Of a stretch of DNA of 64,000 bases, positions 33,636-42,185 are shown piece after piece. Numbering within the stretch: the first letter of the stretch is position 1; the number at the start of each line of letters is the position of its first letter. The position numbers and the translations under genes were made by a program. The stretch lies in the NCBI GenBank assembly GCA_046046915.1, contig JBJOIT010000005.1, positions 33,874 to 97,873 on the forward strand. The letters are read 5' to 3'. The notes under the pieces were generated by a model. The model made no database searches. It saw only the letters and a program-made list of their open reading frames with translations, and was not told the DNA's origin. This DNA comes from JBEEJZ01 sp046046915. GTDB taxonomy: Bacteria > Pseudomonadota > Gammaproteobacteria > Burkholderiales > Burkholderiaceae_C.

Positions 33636-34613
33636 TTACATCAGCAGGTGCTCACCGGCGTTGTCGCCGCCCAGAGTGACGTAATTCACTTTGCGGATAT
33701 CCATCAGCTTTTTGCCGCCGGCGTAGGAGATGGAGCTTTGCACGTCCTGCTCCATTTCGATCAAGGTGTCGGCCAACTTGCCTTTGATCGGTTCCAGTAT
33801 GCGTTTGCCCTCGACGTGACGGTACTCGCCCTTGTTGAAGTCGCTGGCAGATCCAAAGTACTCTTTGTACAACTTGCCATCTACCTCGACCGTCTGGCCC
33901 GGGCTTTCTTCATGCCCTGCCAGCAAGGAACCAATCATGATCAAGGTGGCGCCAAACCGAATGGACTTGGCGATGTCGCCATGCTCTCGAATACCGCCGT
34001 CGGCAATGATGGGTTTGGTAGCCACCCTCGCACACCATTTCAGTGCAGACAACTGCCAGCCGCCGGTACCAAAGCCGGTCTTGAGCTTGGTGATGCACAC
34101 CTTGCCTGGCCCGATGCCCACCTTGGTGGCATCGGCACCCCAGTTCTCCAGATCAATCACAGCTTCAGGCGTGCCCACATTGCCTGCGATCACGAAACTG
34201 CTGGGCAGTTTTTCCTTCAGGTAAGTGATCATGTTTTTCACGCTGTCGGCATGGCCGTGCGCGATGTCAATGGTGATGTACTCAGGGTTCAGACCCAGGG
34301 CGACCAACTGATCGACGGTGTCGTAGTCGGGCTTCTTGACGCCCAATGAAATCGACGCATACAAGCCGCGGGTTTTCATGCGCTGGACAAACTGTAGGTT
34401 GTCCAGATCGAATCGGTGCATGACGTAGAAGTAGCCGTTCTGGGCAAGCCAAACGCACAGGTTCTCGTCAACCACGGTTTTCATGTTGGCCGGTACCACC
34501 GGTATGCGGAAGCTGCGGCCACCCAGCGTGGTGCTGGCATCGCATTCCGAGCGACTTTCCACCCGGCACTTGCGGGGCAGCAACAAAATATTGTCGTAAT
34601 CAAAAATTTCCAT
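33636..34613 (-). CDS. guaC: GMP reductase
   Basis: A 325-residue IMPDH/GMPR-family barrel that reduces GMP to IMP with NADPH. The sequence follows the Bacillus GuaC type closely: FDYDNILLLPRKCRVESRSECD, VVPANMKTVVDE, DIAHGHAD, GNVGTPEAV and the catalytic cysteine in GPGKVCITKLKTGFG. It has no CBS domains, unlike IMPDH. I chose the ATG at 34613, with AAGG about 8 bases upstream; earlier in-frame sequence runs into the structured gap. It is divergent from uvrD. Confidence 0.95.
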   Translation of the reverse strand: MEIFDYDNILLLPRKCRVESRSECDASTTLGGRSFRIPVVPANMKTVVDENLCVWLAQNGYFYVMHRFDLDNLQFVQRMKTRGLYASISLGVKKPDYDTVDQLVALGLNPEYITIDIAHGHADSVKNMITYLKEKLPSSFVIAGNVGTPEAVIDLENWGADATKVGIGPGKVCITKLKTGFGTGGWQLSALKWCARVATKPIIADGGIREHGDIAKSIRFGATLIMIGSLLAGHEESPGQTVEVDGKLYKEYFGSASDFNKGEYRHVEGKRILEPIKGKLADTLIEMEQDVQSSISYAGGKKLMDIRKVNYVTLGGDNAGEHLLM

Positions 34614-34660
34614 GAACCAAGCCTTGTTAGCTGTTGTTGAACAGATGAGCGCTTGGATTG

Positions 34661-34729
34661 GGCCCGGGTTTATGTCGTGCCCCTTGGGGCCATAAACAAA
34701 AAACCGGGCCACAAATGCTTGGGCCCGGT
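34661..34729 (-). promoter_or_regulatory. Nested hairpins upstream of guaC, including a leftward terminator
   Basis: Three overlapping inverted repeats. 34661-34674 pairs with 34691-34697 and 34704-34710, with a small inner stem 34679-34683/34686-34690. The segment 34703-34710 can instead pair with 34722-34729. Read leftward, the second is an intrinsic terminator (8-bp GC stem, then T6 at 34698-34703), about 90 bases before the guaC ATG. The two forms share one arm and cannot coexist. It may act as a guaC attenuator or simply block antisense RNA from the uvrD side. Confidence 0.55.
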
Positions 34730-34755
34730 GCCTGATTCTACGCAGGCTGGCTTTC

Positions 34756-34761
34756 TACAAT
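34756..34761 (+). promoter_or_regulatory. Candidate -10 next to the uvrD start
   Basis: TACAAT lies 6 bases before the uvrD ATG (34768) and no Shine-Dalgarno is present. Transcription would begin at about the A of the ATG, predicting a leaderless mRNA. On the opposite strand TAGAAT (34735-34740) may be a -10 for guaC. Confidence 0.45.
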
Positions 34762-34767
34762 CCACGC

Positions 34768-37161
34768 ATGTTTTCTACCCCTTACGGCTCCAGCGCCCAA
34801 GACACCCCACTGCTCGATCACCTCAACCCCGAGCAGCGTGCTGCAGTGGCATTGCCGCCCGAGCATGCATTGATTCTGGCGGGCGCCGGTTCGGGTAAAA
34901 CCCGCGTTCTGACCACGCGCATTGCCTGGCTGCTGCAAACAGGGCAGGTGTCGCCCGGTGGTGTGATGGCCGTCACTTTTACCAACAAGGCCGCCAAGGA
35001 GATGATGACCCGCCTGTCCGCCATGCTTCCAGTGAATGTTCGGGGTATGTGGATAGGAACCTTTCATGGCTTGTGCAACCGCTTGTTGCGGGCGCATTAC
35101 AAGTCGGTGGGCTTGCCGCAGGCTTTTCAGATTCTGGATACTCAGGATCAGCTCAGTGCCATCAAGCGCCTGTGCAAGCAATTTGGTGTCGACGACGAGC
35201 GCTTTCCGCCCAAGCAATTGCAATGGTTTATTGCGGGCTGCAAAGAGGATGGTCTGCGGCCCCATGCCGTGGTGGCCCAAGACCCCGACACCCGAAAAAA
35301 AATCGAAATTTACCAGCTGTACGAAGAGCAATGTCAGCGCGAGGGCGTGGTCGACTTTGGTGAGCTGATGCTGCGTTCCTATGAGCTACTGCGTGACAAC
35401 GCGCCGGTGCGTGAGCATTACCAGCGCCGCTTCAGGCACATCCTGATTGACGAATTTCAGGACACCAACAAGCTGCAATACGCCTGGATCAAGGTGCTGG
35501 CAGGGCAGGGCGAGCAGGGGGCTTCACCAGATGGTGGCGCCGTTTTGGCGGTGGGGGATGACGACCAAAGCATCTACGCCTTTCGCGGCGCTCGGGTGGG
35601 CAATATGGCCGACTTTGTGCGTGAGTTTGACGTTCAGCACCAAATCAAGCTGGAACAGAACTACCGCAGCGGCAGCAATATTCTGGATTCCGCCAACGAG
35701 CTGATCTCGCACAACAGTCAGCGCCTGGGCAAGAACCTGCGCACAGACCAAGGGCCGGGTGAGCCCGTGCGTGTGGTCGAGTCCAGCAGTGACTTTGCCG
35801 AAGCACAGTGGATGGTGGATGAGATGAAGCAGTTGGTGCGTGAGGGCTTGCCCCGCAGCGAGATCGCCGTGCTGTACCGCTCAAATGCCCAAAGCCGCGT
35901 GATCGAGTCGGCTTTGTTCAATGCGGCCATGCCGTACAAGGTGTATGGCGGCTTGCGCTTTTTTGAGCGCGCCGAGATCAAGCATGCCCTGGCTTACCTG
36001 CGCCTACTGGAAAACCCGAGTGACGACACCAGTTTTTTGCGCGTGGTGAACTTTCCGCCGCGTGGGATCGGTGCGCGCAGCCTGGAGCAGTTGCAGGACG
36101 CGGCGCGGGCTTCAAGCTGCTCGTTGCACGCGGCGGTGGGGCAGCTCAGTGGCAAAGCTGGCGCCAATTTGGGGGCATTTGTGGCGGGCATTGACGTGCT
36201 ACGCGAGCAGACCCAGAGCCTGAGCCTGCGAGAAATCATCGAGATGGTGCTCAAGCACAGCGGTCTGATGGAGCACTACCGCTTGGACCGGGAAGGTGCG
36301 GACCGCATTGAAAACCTGGAAGAACTGGTGAACGCCGCTGAGAGCTTTGTCACCCAGGAGGGCTTTGGTCGGGACGCCGTGGCCTTACCCGTGGATGAGT
36401 TGGCCGGCGCTGGTTTGAGTCAAAGCCCTGTGAGCCAGGGTTTGAATCCTGATCTGAGCTTTGTGGAGCCCGTGGCCCCGGATGCCGAGACCGGCGAGAC
36501 GCTGCCCCCATTGGTGGCCTTTTTGACCCACGCTGCCCTGGAGTCGGGCGACAACCAGGCGCAAGCGGGTCAAGATGCCGTTCAACTGATGACCGTGCAT
36601 GCCAGCAAGGGCCTGGAGTTTGATTGCGTCTTCATCGGCGGCATGGAAGAAGGACTGTTTCCGCACGAGAACTCGATGAGTGATCGCGCTGGGCTAGAGG
36701 AAGAACGGCGACTCATGTATGTCGCCATCACCCGCGCACGCAAACGTTTGTACCTGAGCCACTCGCAAACCCGCATGTTGCATGGCCAGACCCGCTACAA
36801 CCTCAAGAGCCGGTTTTTTGATGAGCTGCCCGAAAGCGCGCTGAAATGGATCACGCCCAAGCGGGCAGGTTTTGGCGACCTGGGGGGCAACAGCGGGTAC
36901 TCCTCGGGCGCTACTCGCGGCTACTCGGCCGATCGAGGCATGTTTGGCAATGGTGCCCCCAGTGCGTCTGTGCCAGAGCGCAAATCTGCTGATGCCCAGG
37001 GCCTGCGCAAGGGCATGCGCGTGTTTCACAACAAGTTTGGTGAGGGCACGGTGCTGAGCCTGGAAGGCACTGGCGACGATGCCCGTGCACAAATCAACTT
37101 TCCACGCCACGGGGTGAAGTGGCTGGCGCTGAGCGTGGCCAAGCTAACCCCGGTACCCTGA
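34768..37161 (+). CDS. uvrD: DNA helicase UvrD/PcrA
   Basis: A 797-residue SF1A 3'-5' helicase of nucleotide excision and mismatch repair. Motif I is AGAGSGKTRVL (about 38-48), Ia is FTNKAAKEM, II is LIDEFQDTN, III is GDDDQSIYAFRGA, IV is YRS, V is MTVHASKGLEFDCVFI and VI is VAITRARKRLYL. The C-terminal tail ends with a Tudor-like RNA-polymerase-binding fold (GMRVFHNKFGEGTVLSLEGTG). Full length. It starts without a Shine-Dalgarno. Confidence 0.97.
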   Translation: MFSTPYGSSAQDTPLLDHLNPEQRAAVALPPEHALILAGAGSGKTRVLTTRIAWLLQTGQVSPGGVMAVTFTNKAAKEMMTRLSAMLPVNVRGMWIGTFHGLCNRLLRAHYKSVGLPQAFQILDTQDQLSAIKRLCKQFGVDDERFPPKQLQWFIAGCKEDGLRPHAVVAQDPDTRKKIEIYQLYEEQCQREGVVDFGELMLRSYELLRDNAPVREHYQRRFRHILIDEFQDTNKLQYAWIKVLAGQGEQGASPDGGAVLAVGDDDQSIYAFRGARVGNMADFVREFDVQHQIKLEQNYRSGSNILDSANELISHNSQRLGKNLRTDQGPGEPVRVVESSSDFAEAQWMVDEMKQLVREGLPRSEIAVLYRSNAQSRVIESALFNAAMPYKVYGGLRFFERAEIKHALAYLRLLENPSDDTSFLRVVNFPPRGIGARSLEQLQDAARASSCSLHAAVGQLSGKAGANLGAFVAGIDVLREQTQSLSLREIIEMVLKHSGLMEHYRLDREGADRIENLEELVNAAESFVTQEGFGRDAVALPVDELAGAGLSQSPVSQGLNPDLSFVEPVAPDAETGETLPPLVAFLTHAALESGDNQAQAGQDAVQLMTVHASKGLEFDCVFIGGMEEGLFPHENSMSDRAGLEEERRLMYVAITRARKRLYLSHSQTRMLHGQTRYNLKSRFFDELPESALKWITPKRAGFGDLGGNSGYSSGATRGYSADRGMFGNGAPSASVPERKSADAQGLRKGMRVFHNKFGEGTVLSLEGTGDDARAQINFPRHGVKWLALSVAKLTPVP

Positions 37162-37171
37162 TGGCCCGGGT

Positions 37172-37191
37172 CCCACGGGTCACGCCGTGGG
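37172..37191. other. Hairpin between convergent uvrD and BPSS1780-type gene
   Basis: CCCACGG (37172-37178) pairs with CCGTGGG (37185-37191). It overlaps the end of the leftward gene. There is no clear T-run, so termination is uncertain. Confidence 0.35.
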
Positions 37192-37959
37192 TTCTGGTGG
37201 CAGCTCGAAACTATCACTAAATGTGAAGTAGATCGACGAGAAAAACATCGAAGCCATCACCATGGCGACAGGAAACATTGCAGCACCCGCCAGTTCGGGG
37301 CTGCCCAGCAGGCTGCCGATCAATGTGATCGCCAAACCCACCAGCACGAACGTACCCAGCCAGGTCAAGCCAAAGACCGTGAGCGCACCAAAATTACGCT
37401 TGCAGGCCATGAAACTGAAAAACAGGCTTTTCACGGGTGCAATGCCGTACCAAAACACCAGCGCCGGGGCGTGCCAGAACATCAGGGAAACGGGCAGGTA
37501 CAGGCCCAGTGCCACCCAAGTCGCCATTTGAAAGTCGGGTTCTAGCAGGGCCTCTTGTGACAGGCTGCCGCCCACCAGGTACAGGCGGGCGAAGTCGCCA
37601 CCGTCGACCAAGGCAGACACCGCCATGACCCCCAAAAACGCGACCGCATACCACCCGCCCAACACCAACATGGCCTGACGGGTGGACTTGCCTGCTGTGA
37701 GGGCGCTAGCCAAGACCCGTGGCATGGGGAACTTGCCTTCGGCAGCCATCCGCGAGGCCTCCATCAGGCCCAGGGTTGCAGCCGGCAGAAGGGCCAGTGC
37801 CATGATGTTGCCGAGCACAGGCACGATGCTGAGAACGGACACGCAGGCCATGAACAAAAAGAAAAGCCCTGCCAAGGCCAGCGGCTGCTTGAAGAAAGCT
37901 TTCATCCCCAATCGCACCCAAAGCATGCCGGTGCGTGCCGGAACAACGCGTAACTTCAT
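37180..37959 (-). CDS. BPSS1780-family membrane protein
   Basis: A 259-residue protein with about six predicted helices, of a Burkholderiales-wide family of unknown function. It begins MKLRVVPARTGMLWVRLGMKAF, and the conserved WYGIAPVKSLFFSFMACKRN segment is present near residue 175. Its ATG overlaps the thrB stop (ATGA), so it is translated after homoserine kinase. No enzyme motif is visible. Confidence 0.85.
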   Translation of the reverse strand: MKLRVVPARTGMLWVRLGMKAFFKQPLALAGLFFLFMACVSVLSIVPVLGNIMALALLPAATLGLMEASRMAAEGKFPMPRVLASALTAGKSTRQAMLVLGGWYAVAFLGVMAVSALVDGGDFARLYLVGGSLSQEALLEPDFQMATWVALGLYLPVSLMFWHAPALVFWYGIAPVKSLFFSFMACKRNFGALTVFGLTWLGTFVLVGLAITLIGSLLGSPELAGAAMFPVAMVMASMFFSSIYFTFSDSFELPPEPTA

Positions 37960-38930
37960 GCCTCGACCTCGATGTTGAGCGCTGCCACCCGATGGCGCAG
38001 GATGCGCTCGAAGTGGCGAGGGTCGTGGGCCTTGAGCATTGAGGCCTCACGGGGAAGATAAAAATCCCACAAGCGGGAGATCCAGAATCGCAAGGCTCCC
38101 GCACGCATCATGGCAGGCAACAACTGGCGCTCTGACGCGGTGAGGGGGCGAACAGATTCGTAGGCTCTCAGCAGGCTTTCGGTTCGTTCGTCGTTTGCGA
38201 TGCCACTGGCCAGGTCCACGCACCAGTCGTTCAGGCATACCGCCAGATCGAACAGCCAGGTGTCCACACCTGCAAAATAAAAATCAAAGAAACCGGTCAG
38301 CTCCGGGGCTTCCGGTGCAGTGGCATCAAACATGACGTTGTCCCGAAACAGGTCCGCATGCACTGGGCCACGCGGCAGCGCCGAATAGGCTGACGATGCG
38401 GCTACGTGCTGCTGGTATGCCAGCTCGGATCGGATCAAGGCGCTTTGGGATTCATCCAGATAAGGTTGGACGACGGGCACCGTCTGTGTCCACCAGTCCA
38501 GCCCGCGAAGGTTGGGTTGACTGCGATCAAAGTCTCGCCCTGCCAGATGCATGCGAGCCAGCATGGCGCCAACTGCGGCGCAGTGCTGGGTGCCAGGCGA
38601 CAGCTCGCTTTTGCCACGCAAGCGGTTGACGACCGCAGCGGGCTTGTCTTTGAGTTGGTGGAGGATGTCGCCGCTTCGATCACTCGCCGGGTCGGGCACT
38701 GGGATGCCACTTTGCGCCAGATGTTTCATCAGGTGCAGATAAAACGGCAACTGCTCAAAGGTCAAACGCTCGAACAGAGTCAGCACATAGGCGCCGCGGT
38801 CGGTGGTGGCAAAGTAATTGGTGTTTTCAATCCCACCAGAGCAGCCCTCCAAGGATTGAAGTTGGCCCAGATTCAGTTCGCCCAAGAACCGGGCAGCCTC
38901 GTCAAACGAGACTTCTGTGTAAACCGCCAT
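37956..38930 (-). CDS. thrB: Homoserine kinase
   Basis: A 324-residue enzyme of the choline-kinase/APH fold (ThrB type II), which phosphorylates homoserine for threonine synthesis. It opens MAVYTEVSFDEAARFLGELNLG, with SGGIENTNYF as the nucleotide loop, and the catalytic loop GPVHADLFRDNVMF and FFDFYFAG hold the Asp residues. It uses the same pathway as asd earlier in the window. It is followed by an overlapping BPSS1780-family gene. Confidence 0.95.
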   Translation of the reverse strand: MAVYTEVSFDEAARFLGELNLGQLQSLEGCSGGIENTNYFATTDRGAYVLTLFERLTFEQLPFYLHLMKHLAQSGIPVPDPASDRSGDILHQLKDKPAAVVNRLRGKSELSPGTQHCAAVGAMLARMHLAGRDFDRSQPNLRGLDWWTQTVPVVQPYLDESQSALIRSELAYQQHVAASSAYSALPRGPVHADLFRDNVMFDATAPEAPELTGFFDFYFAGVDTWLFDLAVCLNDWCVDLASGIANDERTESLLRAYESVRPLTASERQLLPAMMRAGALRFWISRLWDFYLPREASMLKAHDPRHFERILRHRVAALNIEVEA

Positions 38931-38949
38931 GAATCAAATACCCAAAAAA

Positions 38950-39282
38950 TCAGAATCCGAAAAGCTTCCATACCCGGCTGGCGCCGGACTGCCCTGAGGC
39001 TGGGCTGCTGGGCTGCACTTCGTAGGAAGGCATGCCGCCTTTGGGTGTCACGCTGATTTTGCGACTCTCGCCACCCACTCGAAGTTCTTCAATGCGGCTG
39101 TCGGTATCTTCAACAACGAGTCTTTCAGTACGTTGTTCAATTGCGCTAACACTCGCTGGCGTTGCAGCCTGGGTCTGGGCCAGGGCCGCCGAAGATGAAT
39201 AAAGCGCCACGGCGGCCAACATCAGTTGGCCAAGGACGAGGCCTGGACGAAGAATCAAAGGGGCGGGGGTGGGCTGGCGCAT
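38950..39282 (-). CDS. DUF2782 family secreted protein
   Basis: A 110-residue protein with an N-terminal signal segment (about 8-36) ending near ALAQ, then the family core TERLVVEDTDSRIEELRVGGES and a C-terminal RVWKLFGF. DUF2782 proteins occur beside polA and thrB in beta- and gammaproteobacteria; function is unknown. TACAAT lies 6 bases before the ATG without a Shine-Dalgarno. It precedes thrB by 19 bases. Confidence 0.85.
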   Translation of the reverse strand: MRQPTPAPLILRPGLVLGQLMLAAVALYSSSAALAQTQAATPASVSAIEQRTERLVVEDTDSRIEELRVGGESRKISVTPKGGMPSYEVQPSSPASGQSGASRVWKLFGF

Positions 39283-39288
39283 CGTGGC

Positions 39289-39294
39289 ATTGTA
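39289..39294 (-). promoter_or_regulatory. Candidate -10 next to the DUF2782 gene start
   Basis: TACAAT on the leftward strand, 6 bases before the ATG at 39282, the same spacing as upstream of uvrD. The -35 is not evident. Suggests a leaderless mRNA. Confidence 0.4.
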
Positions 39295-39333
39295 GAACCA
39301 GGCCCCTGTTGCACGCACTGGCAAAATGCCCTG

Positions 39334-42129
39334 ATGACTGATAGGAAAACCCTGCTGCTGGTCGATGGTTCCAGCTATTTGTACCGTGCATTTCATGCCA
39401 TGCCCGACCTGCGTGCGGTGCCTGGCGATGCGGCCAGTCCTCCGACGGGTGCGATTCGCGGCATGATCAACATGATGCAGAGCCTGCGCAAAGAGGTGCG
39501 GGCCGACTATGCCGTGTGCGTGTTCGACGCCAAGGGCCCCACGTTTCGGGACGAGTGGTACCCCGCCTACAAGGCGCACCGCTCTCCCATGCCAGATGAC
39601 TTGCGGGCCCAGATCGAGCCCATCCATGAGGTGGTTCGCTTACTGGGGTGGCGGGTCATGGCGGTCCCGGGTGTAGAGGCGGATGACGTCATCGGAACGC
39701 TGGCAGTGGCGGCCGCGGACCAGGCCGTGGAGGTGATCGTTTCCAGTGGTGACAAGGACCTGTCCCAACTTGTGAATGAGCACATCACCATCATCGACAC
39801 CATGAACGGCAAGCGCCGTGACATTGCGGGGGTGACCGCTGAATTTGGCGTGCCACCGTCTTTGATGGTGGACTACCAGACCCTGGTGGGCGATGCGGTC
39901 GACAACGTGCCCGGGGTTGAGAAAGTCGGGCCTAAAACAGCCGCCAAATGGTTACAGGAGTTTGGGTCGCTTGACGAGCTGGTGTCCAGGGCCACTGAGA
40001 TCAAGGGCGTCGCAGGCGAAAACCTGCGCAAGGCCCTGGACTGGTTGCCGCAGGCCCGGCGTTTGCTCACGATCAAGACAGACTGCAATCTCGTAGCCGA
40101 TATTCCAGGTTTTCCCGTCCTGGACGAATTGGCCCTACGCGAGCAGCAGGTGGAAGAACTCAAGCACTTTTACGAGCAGTACGGTTTCAAGGGGCTGGCC
40201 AAAGCCTTGGGAAGCGCTGTGCCAGGCGCCTCAGCGGGCACCTCGACTGCACGGCCCAGTACGACCCACGCAGCCGGCACCGCGGATCTGTTTGCAGATC
40301 CGCCGGCAGCGACCTCGCAGGCCAGTAGCCTGGCCTACGAACTCATACTGGACTGGCCGACCTTTGACGTCTGGCTTGCTCGCCTGGAAGCTGCGGAACT
40401 GGTGGCCCTGGACACCGAAACCACCTCTCTGGACGAGATGCGGGCGCAAATTGTGGGGCTGAGTTTCAGCGTGCGACCGGGCCAGGCGGCTTATCTCCCC
40501 TTGAGCCACAGCTACCCTGACGCGCCCGTGCAACTGCCGCTGGACGAGGTGCTGTCACGCCTGCGCCCCTGGCTGGAAAACCCGGCGCGAGCCAAACTCG
40601 GTCAGCACGTGAAGTACGACCGCCATGTGTTTGCCAACCACTGCATAGAGGTGCGGGGCTATGCCCACGACACCATGCTGCAAAGTTATGTGCTTGAAGT
40701 GCACAAGCCCCATGGCTTGGCCAGCCTGGCACAGCGACATGTCGGGCGCAGCGGTCTGGACTACGAAGACTTGTGCGGCAAAGGTGCGCATCAGATTTCG
40801 TTTAGCCAGGTCGATGTGGCGCGCGCGGGCCAATACTCGTGCGAAGACTCCGACATGACCCTGGACGTGCACCTGGCGCTCTGGCCCCGACTACAGGCGG
40901 ACGATAAGCTGCGTGCAGTCTATGAGCTGGAAATGGCCAGCAGCGAAGTTTTGTACCGCATCGAGCGTAACGGCGTGCTGATAGACGCTGAGGTGCTCGC
41001 CAGCCAAAGCCACAGCCTGGGCCAGCGCATCCTGCAATTGGAGCAAGAGGCCCATGCATTGGCAGGGCAACCTTTTAACCTGAGCAGTCCCAAGCAGATA
41101 GGCGAGATTTTTTTCACCAAACTGGGCTTGCCTGTCGTCAAGAAAACGGCGACCGGCGCGCCCAGCACGGACGAGGAGGTGCTCGAAAAACTTGCCGAGG
41201 ACTTCCCCCTGCCGGCCAAAATCCTGGAGCACCGGGGCCTTGCCAAACTCAAGGGCACCTACACCGACAAATTGGGTGCTTTGGCGCATCCCTTCACCGG
41301 GCGTGTGCATACCCACTATGCCCAGGCCATTGCCGTGACCGGGCGTTTGTCGAGCAACGACCCCAATTTGCAAAATATCCCGATCCGCACACCCGAGGGG
41401 CGGCGAGTGCGTGAGGCCTTCATTGCACCGCCTGGCCATGTGATCGTGAGTGCCGACTACTCCCAAATCGAGCTGCGCATCATGGCCCACATCAGTGGTG
41501 ACGAGGCGCTGGTGCGTGCCTTTCATGAAGGTCTGGACGTGCACCGTGCCACGGCGGCCGAGGTCTTTGGTGTGCCAGTCGATCAGGTCAGCAGCGAGCA
41601 GCGTCGCTATGCCAAAGTCATTAACTTTGGCCTGATTTACGGCATGAGCGCTTACGGACTGGCGCGCAACCTGGGCATCGACAACACGGCAGCCAAAAAC
41701 TACATCGATCGCTACTTTCAGCGTTTTGCTGGTGTCAAACATTACATGGACACCACGCGGCAACTGGCCAAAGCCCAGGGCTATGTCGAAACTGTGATGG
41801 GCCGACGCCTGTACCTGCCGGAGATCAACTCGCCCAACGGCCCGCGCCGTGCAGGTGCCGAGCGCGCCGCCATTAATGCGCCCATGCAAGGCACAGCGGC
41901 GGACTTGATCAAGCTCAGCATGGTCAAGGTTCAAGACGCGCTGGATGCGCAGCAGCGCGGCACCAAAATGATCATGCAGGTCCACGATGAGTTGGTGTTT
42001 GAGGTTCCAGAGGCGGAGGTCGACTGGGTCAAGCAGGAAATTCCACGGCTGATGGCCAGCGTCGCTGAGCTCAGGGTGCCGCTCTTGGCCGAGGTGGGCG
42101 TAGGGGCAAATTGGGACCAGGCGCATTAA
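39334..42129 (+). CDS. polA: DNA polymerase I
   Basis: A 931-residue polymerase for repair and Okazaki-fragment processing. It has the 5' nuclease domain (TLLLVDGSSYLYRAFHAMPDL; SGDKDLSQLV), a proofreading 3'-5' exonuclease that looks intact (LDTETTSLDEM at about 359, ISQ.DVARAGQYSCEDSDMT region), and the polymerase domain with motif A SADYSQIELRIMAH (about 708), motif B RRYAKVINFGLIYGMSAYG and motif C MQVHDELVFEV (about 884). I chose the ATG at 39334 (MTDRKTLLLVDGSSY). It is divergent from the DUF2782 gene. Confidence 0.98.
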   Translation: MTDRKTLLLVDGSSYLYRAFHAMPDLRAVPGDAASPPTGAIRGMINMMQSLRKEVRADYAVCVFDAKGPTFRDEWYPAYKAHRSPMPDDLRAQIEPIHEVVRLLGWRVMAVPGVEADDVIGTLAVAAADQAVEVIVSSGDKDLSQLVNEHITIIDTMNGKRRDIAGVTAEFGVPPSLMVDYQTLVGDAVDNVPGVEKVGPKTAAKWLQEFGSLDELVSRATEIKGVAGENLRKALDWLPQARRLLTIKTDCNLVADIPGFPVLDELALREQQVEELKHFYEQYGFKGLAKALGSAVPGASAGTSTARPSTTHAAGTADLFADPPAATSQASSLAYELILDWPTFDVWLARLEAAELVALDTETTSLDEMRAQIVGLSFSVRPGQAAYLPLSHSYPDAPVQLPLDEVLSRLRPWLENPARAKLGQHVKYDRHVFANHCIEVRGYAHDTMLQSYVLEVHKPHGLASLAQRHVGRSGLDYEDLCGKGAHQISFSQVDVARAGQYSCEDSDMTLDVHLALWPRLQADDKLRAVYELEMASSEVLYRIERNGVLIDAEVLASQSHSLGQRILQLEQEAHALAGQPFNLSSPKQIGEIFFTKLGLPVVKKTATGAPSTDEEVLEKLAEDFPLPAKILEHRGLAKLKGTYTDKLGALAHPFTGRVHTHYAQAIAVTGRLSSNDPNLQNIPIRTPEGRRVREAFIAPPGHVIVSADYSQIELRIMAHISGDEALVRAFHEGLDVHRATAAEVFGVPVDQVSSEQRRYAKVINFGLIYGMSAYGLARNLGIDNTAAKNYIDRYFQRFAGVKHYMDTTRQLAKAQGYVETVMGRRLYLPEINSPNGPRRAGAERAAINAPMQGTAADLIKLSMVKVQDALDAQQRGTKMIMQVHDELVFEVPEAEVDWVKQEIPRLMASVAELRVPLLAEVGVGANWDQAH

Positions 42130-42185
42130 GGCGTCCCCCGTCTTTTAGACTGCGCGAACCTTTAACCCTCGTCCAGGTGCCACCT

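Noticed and set aside
34698..34703. Reading the guaC-uvrD hairpins as a standard antitermination riboswitch
   Set aside because: Read toward guaC the terminator forms before its competitor is transcribed, so the usual order is wrong; kept only as an unexplained switch-like structure.
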